Below are positions 1 to 4,021 of a DNA stretch of 5,124 nt, one piece after another. The DNA comes from Planctomycetaceae bacterium. Lineage in GTDB: Bacteria; Planctomycetota; Planctomycetia; Pirellulales; Pirellulaceae. Position 1 is the stretch's first letter; each line of letters opens with the position of its first letter. A program made the position numbers and the translations under genes. The notes below the pieces were generated by a model. The model had not been told where the DNA came from and did no database searches. It saw only the letters and a list, made by a program, of their open reading frames with translations. The stretch is taken from NCBI GenBank assembly GCA_002702965.1, contig PADE01000301.1, forward strand, positions 1 through 5,124, given 5' to 3'.

Positions 1-1
1 T

Positions 2-232
2 GTTGTATTGCCGCCTAGTTGTCAGTACCTCTCCATCTGCTTCTCCTTCTTTGTTTCACTCAGTTCAACTGGCGATGCAATTGTCTTTACAGACGTAGGT
101 ACTGGAACTCACTCTTGGCAAAGTGGCATTACCACTGCCAGGATTTACGATGACATCCTTGATGATCTTGATGACACGCTGGATGGCATTGAGAATAAAC
201 GGCGCGTGATCATTGAAATAAACTACGAATGA
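2..232 (+). CDS. 3' end of an unrecognised gene, open at the left edge
   Basis: This frame is open from base 2 to a TGA at 230-232, about 76 codons, so it is probably the C-terminal end of a longer protein. A TTG at base 8 could also start it. I do not recognise the product. It has a hydrophobic stretch near its left end (around YLSICFSFFVSL), then a Gly/Thr-rich piece (FTDVGTGTHSW), then a strongly acidic, probably helical tail (DDILDDLDDTLDG) ending in a basic and beta-like patch (KRRVIIEINYE). Its stop overlaps the next ATG as ATGA (229-232), the usual sign of translational coupling, which favours real coding. GC is about 45%, far below the rest of the window, so it probably belongs to a different genome or a transferred patch. 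No other frame over these bases is open for comparable length. Confidence 0.4.
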   Translation, partial: VVLPPSCQYLSICFSFFVSLSSTGDAIVFTDVGTGTHSWQSGITTARIYDDILDDLDDTLDGIENKRRVIIEINYE

Positions 233-1140
233 GAGGCAAAATGGAATTCAAACGAATTTTACAGTATCTCTTGCTGACGCTGATGCCCATTTATCTCGTA
301 ACGGGCTGCGGCAAAACAACCACTGCGCGGGCCATCCTCAATCTGGTACCGGTCACCGCTGGCAGCGTCGAACTGGCAGGGACCTGCACCAGTGGACTGT
401 CCGAAAGCGCTATGCAACCCTATCGGCGGGAGGTCCAGATGATCTTCCAAGACCCGTTCGCCTCGCTCAATCCACGGATGACGGTAGGGCGTATCATCGC
501 CGAACCGATGGAGATCTTTCGGCTTTACGACACACGTCAGCGGCGGTTGGAAGTAATGCGCCTGATGGATCTGGTGGGACTGAATCCGAGTACGCTCAAT
601 CGCTATCCTCACGAGTTTTCCGGTGGACAGCGCCAACGGATCGGCATCGCGCGGGCACTCGCCGTTGAACCACGGTTGCTGGTCTGTGACGAAGCGGTCT
701 CAGCGCTCGATGTTTCGATCCAAGCCCAGGTGATCAACCTCCTGAAAGATCTCCAACAACGGCTGGGACTGGCCTACTTATTTATCTCCCACGATCTGGC
801 AGTGGTCCGGCACATCGCCGATCGAGTCGGCGTGATGTACCTCGGGCGGATCGTCGAGTTGGCCGCCGCCGAAGCGCTCTATAGCAACCCCCGCCATCCG
901 TATACCCAGGCGCTGTTGTCGGCTGCTCCGGTACCCGACCCGGAACGCGAACGCCACCATCAGCGGATCGCTCTGCGCGGTGAAGTTCCCTCACCCGACC
1001 GCGAGTACCCGGGGTGCCCGTTCGCCGACCGCTGTCATCTGGTCGAAGCCGGTTGCCATCGGACCCCACCCCGCTTGGAAGGGGACGCGCATCGAGTCGC
1101 CTGCCTGTTGCCGACGACCGATCGCCCCGTTCCCTCATGA
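229..1140 (+). CDS. Chimeric ORF: lipoprotein leader joined to OppF/DppF-type peptide ABC transporter ATPase lacking its N-terminus
   Basis: The ATPase part is clear. Residues (ATG 229 = 1): partial Walker A GCGKTT 26-31, Q-loop Q74 in MIFQDPFASLNP, signature FSGGQRQR 130-137, Walker B LLVCDE 150-155, D-loop SALD 158-161, H-loop His188, and the C-terminal oligopeptide/dipeptide extension with HPYTQALLSAAP and cysteines 263, 269, 276 and 292. QDPFASLNPR and the CDE-VSALDVSIQAQ block are typical of the second ATPase (OppF/DppF) of peptide importers, which powers uptake with OppD and two membrane subunits; none of these lies in the window. Residues 5-27 are instead a lipoprotein signal peptide. 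About 45 residues usual in this family are missing, including the first Walker A glycine (Leu23 stands there). ATG 241 with GAGAGG at 231-236 is an equally good start; ATG 229 overlaps the upstream stop. As written the protein is unlikely to be a working ATPase. The family assignment is firm; the intactness is not. Confidence 0.85.
   Translation: MRGKMEFKRILQYLLLTLMPIYLVTGCGKTTTARAILNLVPVTAGSVELAGTCTSGLSESAMQPYRREVQMIFQDPFASLNPRMTVGRIIAEPMEIFRLYDTRQRRLEVMRLMDLVGLNPSTLNRYPHEFSGGQRQRIGIARALAVEPRLLVCDEAVSALDVSIQAQVINLLKDLQQRLGLAYLFISHDLAVVRHIADRVGVMYLGRIVELAAAEALYSNPRHPYTQALLSAAPVPDPERERHHQRIALRGEVPSPDREYPGCPFADRCHLVEAGCHRTPPRLEGDAHRVACLLPTTDRPVPS
241..309 (+). other. Lipoprotein signal peptide (5' end of an otherwise absent lipoprotein gene)
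   Basis: From ATG 241 the frame encodes a positively charged start (MEFKR), a hydrophobic core of about 15 residues (ILQYLLLTLMPIYLV) and a lipobox V-T-G-C whose cysteine codon is 307-309. This is the standard architecture for prolipoprotein diacylglyceryl transferase and signal peptidase II. An ABC ATPase is cytoplasmic and never carries such a leader, so this is best read as the first ~23 codons of a separate lipoprotein gene whose remainder has been replaced by ATPase sequence. Codons here use more A/T at third positions than the ATPase part. Confidence 0.7.
304..317. other. Probable chimeric junction at shared sequence
   Basis: The bases GGCTGCGGCAAAAC read as G-C-G-K-T, which serves both as the end of a lipobox (TGC, cysteine +1) and as the middle of an ABC transporter Walker A. 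Left of it lie about 43% GC sequence and a signal peptide; right of it lie about 63% GC sequence and a canonical ATPase. The composition change and the domain change coincide within a few bases. The exact breakpoint cannot be placed within the shared sequence. Whether it is an assembly error or a real recombination event cannot be decided from one sequence. Confidence 0.65.
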
Positions 1141-1266
1141 TTCTGATGTTTGCTGAACGGGTGCGGTGGCTACGCGGTTCAGGCTGTTCGCGTGCGGTTC
1201 GCCAAACGGGACAACGCGGCTCTCAATCGACACCCTGGCGCCGTGTAATCCCGCCAGCGGACGCGC
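1141..1266. other. Intergenic gap with no recognisable gene
   Basis: The bases between the ATPase stop and the candidate DUF4159 promoter contain no start with a convincing ribosome binding site and no terminator. A 6-bp complementary pair (CTGAAC 1153-1158 and GTTCAG 1177-1182) has an 18-base loop and no T-tract. Open frames crossing it on both strands have low-complexity Arg/Ser/Pro-rich products typical of GC-rich chance frames. Confidence 0.5.
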
Positions 1267-1295
1267 TTGGGCGGATGCGCAGCGCCGGGTAGAAT
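1267..1295 (+). promoter_or_regulatory. Candidate sigma70-type promoter for the DUF4159 gene
   Basis: TTGGGC at 1267-1272 and TAGAAT at 1290-1295 are separated by 17 bases, the ideal spacing for a housekeeping promoter. The -10 box matches TATAAT at five of six positions; the -35 box matches only TTG. Transcription would start near 1302, leaving a leader of about 45 bases before the TTG start at 1348. A short hairpin (GCGGC 1308-1312 with GCCGC 1317-1321) lies in that leader. The call rests on motif and position only. Confidence 0.4.
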
Positions 1296-1332
1296 AGGCG
1301 GCGACCCGCGGCACAGGCCGCACTTCGGGAAT

Positions 1333-1338
1333 GGGGAG
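1333..1338 (+). promoter_or_regulatory. Ribosome binding site deciding the TTG start at 1348
   Basis: GGGGAG followed by 9 bases and TTG. This site sets the start inside a frame that stays open upstream to at least 1267, and it places the signal peptide at the very N-terminus. Confidence 0.55.
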
Positions 1339-1347
1339 ATCGCTCCG

Positions 1348-2163
1348 TTGAGACGTTTTATCACCGTGCTCTCGTTGGGATCGCTGGTCGCCATCACCTG
1401 CCTGGTCGGCGCTCAAAATTTCGGCCGCCGATGGAGAAATCGGCCGATGCCAGATCGCAGTGAATTCCCGATGTGGGAAAACGACCCGGAGTTATCGAGC
1501 GACGTGTTTACGTTTGCCCGAATTCGCTACCAGCCTCATTATTTTCGCGGCTGGAACGGAGACTATCCCGAAGCCGACTGGAATATCTCCTACCGTTTAC
1601 AGCAGCTGACTTCGCTAGAGGTCAATCCCAACCCAGTCACGCTGTTCCTCACCGACCCCGAGTTGCCGCGTTATCCCTTTATCTTCATTATCGCGCCACG
1701 ATCGGTCATTTTCACCGAAGCGGAAGCCGCCGCCCTGCGGCGTTATTTGCTCAACGGCGGGTTCTTGATGGTGGACGAGTTTTGGGGAGACGAGCAATGG
1801 AACCACTTTTACCAACAACTGAAGCGCGTTTTTCCCAATCGCGAACCACAGGAACTTTCACTCGACCATGAGATTTTTCATATGGTGTACGACTTCCAAG
1901 AGAAGCCGCAAGCGGTCGCAATTCACTTTTGGCGGCAGGGCTACTCGTACCATCCGGTGCCGGGGATCGAAGCTGACCCGGCACCCTACTTCTACGGCAT
2001 CTTCGATGACCAGGGCCAGATGATGGTGTTGTTGTGTTACAACAACGACCTGGTCGACGGTTGGGAGCGCGAAACCGAAGAAATCGAGTACTTTCGCCGC
2101 TACTCCGAGCGGTGCTCGTTTCCGATGGGGATTAATATTATCACGTACGCTATGACGCACTGA
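1348..2163 (+). CDS. Exported DUF4159 domain protein
   Basis: A 271-residue protein that I assign to DUF4159 from its typical order of motifs: FTFARIRY (residues 54-61), GW-GDYPEADWNI-YRLQQLT (68-88), FLTDPELPRYPFIFI (100-114), LNGGFLMVDEFWG (135-147), HEIFHMVY (174-181) and a C-terminal GINIITYAMTH. The family has a glutamine-amidotransferase-like alpha/beta fold and unknown biochemical function; it is common in Planctomycetota, often near MoxR ATPase and von Willebrand/BatA-type genes, none of which is seen here. Residues 1-22 form a signal peptide (RRF, then a hydrophobic core, with cleavage likely at VGA|QN), so it is probably periplasmic or envelope-located. I chose TTG 1348 because GGGGAG at 1333-1338 sits 9 bases upstream, the signal peptide begins there, and a candidate promoter overlaps the frame further upstream. 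In-frame GTG 1366 would cut into the signal peptide. The stop is TGA at 2161-2163. Confidence 0.85.
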   Translation: MRRFITVLSLGSLVAITCLVGAQNFGRRWRNRPMPDRSEFPMWENDPELSSDVFTFARIRYQPHYFRGWNGDYPEADWNISYRLQQLTSLEVNPNPVTLFLTDPELPRYPFIFIIAPRSVIFTEAEAAALRRYLLNGGFLMVDEFWGDEQWNHFYQQLKRVFPNREPQELSLDHEIFHMVYDFQEKPQAVAIHFWRQGYSYHPVPGIEADPAPYFYGIFDDQGQMMVLLCYNNDLVDGWERETEEIEYFRRYSERCSFPMGINIITYAMTH

Positions 2164-2181
2164 ACTCGCAGCTGGATAACA

Positions 2182-2202
2182 TCTCTCCGCGCGGCGGAGA
2201 GA
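2182..2202. other. Perfect 9-bp inverted repeat between the DUF4159 and LRR genes
   Basis: TCTCTCCGC at 2182-2190 pairs without mismatch with GCGGAGAGA at 2194-2202 across a 3-base loop (GCG). It starts 18 bases after the DUF4159 stop and ends one base before the ribosome binding site of the next gene. No T-tract follows on either strand, so it is not a canonical intrinsic terminator. It could be an attenuating or mRNA-stabilising stem between two cotranscribed genes. The alternative, a weak or U-less terminator, cannot be excluded. Confidence 0.5.
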
Positions 2203-2211
2203 AAGGAAAGG
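2203..2211 (+). promoter_or_regulatory. Strong ribosome binding site of the LRR gene
   Basis: AAGGAAAGG lies 9 bases before ATG 2221 and immediately abuts the hairpin at 2182-2202, so stem formation should leave it exposed. It supports ATG 2221 as the start, as does the signal peptide that follows. Confidence 0.6.
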
Positions 2212-2220
2212 CCCAGGCAC

Positions 2221-3900
2221 ATGATCACCCTCTGTCGCGTGCCGGCAGTCTGGACGATCACCGCGCTCCTATGCGGTGTCAACACCGCGCGTAGCGAAGA
2301 GACCCCGGCGGTGGAGACCCTCCGCCTGCAGCGAGGTCCACTGACGGCGACGTTCCGCGATAACTCGTTTTCACCTGGACTGCTGAGCGGCATCGACTCG
2401 CTCTTTCATCGCGAACACGCTCCCAACTTCGACGCCTTCGATCCAGATCAGCGCGGCGCTTCGGCTGGCCTCAATTTCGAGCACATCATTTCGGGTCACC
2501 ACGACCGCCACAACAAATTCTCACCCCGACGCGACCGCTACACCCTCCACCCCCTGGAGAAGGGCCGCTCGGTCGTCCTCGTACGGCGGGCAGAGGACAG
2601 CCCCTGGAACGTAGACAGCCGATTTTCCTACACCGTCGTGGAGCCCCACTTCATTGACTTTGAATTCCGCTGCATCCCCCGAGACGCCAGCCGTTTCGGA
2701 TCCGCGGGGTACGCGCTCTTCTTCTTTGCCAACTACATGAACGATGTCGTGAACGAAGCGATCCAATTCCGTGGACAGTCGTCGGCGGAAGGAGCCGAAG
2801 AGTGGATCACCACGACTGCGCCGCGGTCCCACCCCGACTGGAACCGCGGGGGAAACTACCGCAGCTTGGCGGCGAGCGATTTGACCTATGATCGGGACAT
2901 GTTGTTCCGGCTCAACAGCTGGTCTTACGACTGGCCGCGTTTCACCCAGCCGTTTTACTTTGGCCGCGCGGGGCGGGGCATGACGCTGATACTGATGTTC
3001 GACCGCATGCACTCAGCGCGAGACGAAATACGGTTCAGCTTGTACAAGTTCAAACTCCCGAAGCGACCGCGTCCGGCCTGGGATTTCCAGTACGTCATTC
3101 ACCGCGTCGCTGCGGACGAGACGTACGGATTTCGTGGCCGACTGGCCTGGAAGCGATTTGTCAGTCCCGCCGACTGCCTCGCCGAATACCAACGTTGGAC
3201 CCGCGGATTGGAGCGGCGCGAGAAAGATCGCCTCCAATCCCGCATTCAGACTCTGAGACAACTCGGGGCAACCGTTTTTTTGCAACGCGGACAAGTCAGC
3301 GAAGTGGCCGCAAATCGATCGGAGATCAACGACTCGCAGATGCCACTCGTCGCCTCCTTCAGCCGGATGACAGATCTATCTCTGGAAGCGACATCGATCG
3401 GCGATGCCGGTATCGTGCACCTGCGCCACCTACAACACCTGGAGTGGCTCAATCTCTACCGTAGTCGAGTCGGCGATGCGGGCTTACAGTCGCTGCGACA
3501 ACTGCGACGCCTGCAGCATCTTCCCATCGGAGAAACGCGGGTCACCGACGCGGGGCTGGTCTACCTGCGCGAAATGAAACAACTGGTCTACCTGGGACTA
3601 CGCGGCAACCCGATCACCGATGGCGGAGTGCGGCACTTGTCGCAACTCACGCGTTTGGAGGGTCTACACCTGTCGGAAACGGAAGTCACCGACACCGGTA
3701 TCCGCTCGCTTGAAAACATGCAGCGGCTAAAAAAACTTTGGCTCGACGAGACCGTGGTGTCAGATCGAGCGATCGACTCGCTGGTCAAGCTCAGGGGCTT
3801 GCGCGAACTCTATATCGCGAAGACCCGGGTCACGGCAGCGGGAAGAGACCGACTGCGGCGACAACTGCCGAATTGCCGGCTGGTCGAAACGCCCCCTTGA
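2221..3900 (+). CDS. Secreted protein: unassigned beta-rich domain plus seven 24-residue leucine-rich repeats
   Basis: 559 residues. Residues 1 to about 25 look like a signal peptide (hydrophobic VWTITALLCGV, then NTARSEE), so the protein is probably exported. Residues ~30-325 form one domain that I cannot assign to a family. It is rich in alternating hydrophobic/aromatic beta-like stretches (TATFRD, HFIDFEFRC, GYALFFFANYMND, FTQPFYFGRAGRGMTLILMFDRMHS, DEIRFSLYKFKLPKRPRPAWDFQYVIH), which suggests a beta-sandwich such as a sugar-binding or lyase-like fold; that is inference. A charged, probably helical linker (~326-347, ERREKDRLQSRIQTLRQLGA) precedes seven LRRs from residue 383 to ~550, each exactly 24 long with consensus L--L-L--T-VTDAG. 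A 'LRQLGATV' lead-in before such repeats is familiar from planctomycete LRR proteins. Such repeats usually bind proteins. It lies 57 bases downstream of the DUF4159 gene and may share its transcript. The stop is TGA at 3898-3900. Confidence 0.8.
   Translation: MITLCRVPAVWTITALLCGVNTARSEETPAVETLRLQRGPLTATFRDNSFSPGLLSGIDSLFHREHAPNFDAFDPDQRGASAGLNFEHIISGHHDRHNKFSPRRDRYTLHPLEKGRSVVLVRRAEDSPWNVDSRFSYTVVEPHFIDFEFRCIPRDASRFGSAGYALFFFANYMNDVVNEAIQFRGQSSAEGAEEWITTTAPRSHPDWNRGGNYRSLAASDLTYDRDMLFRLNSWSYDWPRFTQPFYFGRAGRGMTLILMFDRMHSARDEIRFSLYKFKLPKRPRPAWDFQYVIHRVAADETYGFRGRLAWKRFVSPADCLAEYQRWTRGLERREKDRLQSRIQTLRQLGATVFLQRGQVSEVAANRSEINDSQMPLVASFSRMTDLSLEATSIGDAGIVHLRHLQHLEWLNLYRSRVGDAGLQSLRQLRRLQHLPIGETRVTDAGLVYLREMKQLVYLGLRGNPITDGGVRHLSQLTRLEGLHLSETEVTDTGIRSLENMQRLKKLWLDETVVSDRAIDSLVKLRGLRELYIAKTRVTAAGRDRLRRQLPNCRLVETPP
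3367..3870 (+). repeat. Seven tandem 72-base LRR-coding units
   Basis: Units begin at 3367, 3439, 3511, 3583, 3655, 3727 and 3799, with no insertion or deletion between them. Each encodes 24 residues with leucines at repeat positions 1, 4 and (mostly) 6 and a (I/V)(G/T/S)D(A/G/T)G core at positions 11-15. The first five cores are IGDAG, VGDAG, VTDAG, ITDGG and VTDTG. The sixth (VSDRA) and seventh (VTAAG) depart from the consensus, as expected of repeats towards the C-terminal cap. DNA similarity between units is low, so the array is old rather than recently amplified. Confidence 0.85.
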
Positions 3901-3926
3901 TCGTCGCCGGCATAGGAACCCACGCA

Positions 3927-3956
3927 TTGGGAGCTGGTCACCCGATGCGCTATACT
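3927..3956 (+). promoter_or_regulatory. Candidate promoter for the enolase-superfamily gene
   Basis: TTGGGA at 3927-3932 and TATACT at 3951-3956 are 18 bases apart. The -10 box matches TATAAT at five of six positions and the -35 box at four of six. Transcription would start near 3963, giving a leader of about 60 bases before ATG 4022. The -35 box resembles the TTGGGC found upstream of the DUF4159 gene. Confidence 0.45.
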
Positions 3957-4010
3957 GCCGTATCGCGGGTCTGCCCGTCAACGCGGCAACGGTCCGCCAT
4001 CCACACACCC

Positions 4011-4014
4011 AGGA
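4011..4014 (+). promoter_or_regulatory. Ribosome binding site for ATG 4022
   Basis: AGGA followed by 7 bases and ATG. Together with the conserved family N-terminus (MKI--IKVIVTSPG) it fixes the start of the enolase-superfamily gene. Confidence 0.55.
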
Positions 4015-4021
4015 AAACGCC

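Noticed and set aside
259..636. 125-codon open frame on the minus strand
   Set aside because: It lies opposite the ATPase motifs and its product has no recognisable pattern; it is a shadow of the real gene and crosses the composition break.
1153..1182. Possible terminator after the ATPase gene (CTGAAC with GTTCAG)
   Set aside because: Only 6 bp with an 18-base loop and no T-tract.
1014..1292. Plus-strand frame of 92 codons overlapping the ATPase end
   Set aside because: Arg/Ser/Pro-rich product, no ribosome binding site, overlaps conserved ATPase codons; a chance frame in GC-rich DNA.
1308..1321. Small hairpin GCGGC-ACAG-GCCGC in the DUF4159 leader
   Set aside because: A 5-bp stem is common by chance in GC-rich sequence; no alternative pairing or conserved element suggests a riboswitch.
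1390..1401. Lipobox in the DUF4159 signal peptide (Cys18)
   Set aside because: The preceding residues are A-I-T-C, with threonine at -1, and a better signal peptidase I site follows (VGA|QN).
3367..3870. CRISPR-like or satellite repeat array suggested by regular 72-base spacing
   Set aside because: The period reflects LRR codons in a continuous frame; the DNA units are diverged and there are no spacers.
3956..3997. Nested complementary segments in the enolase leader (TGCCG with CGGCA around CGGG with CCCG)
   Set aside because: Short stems, and the outer one overlaps the -10 box and would lie outside the transcript; not enough for a regulatory RNA call.
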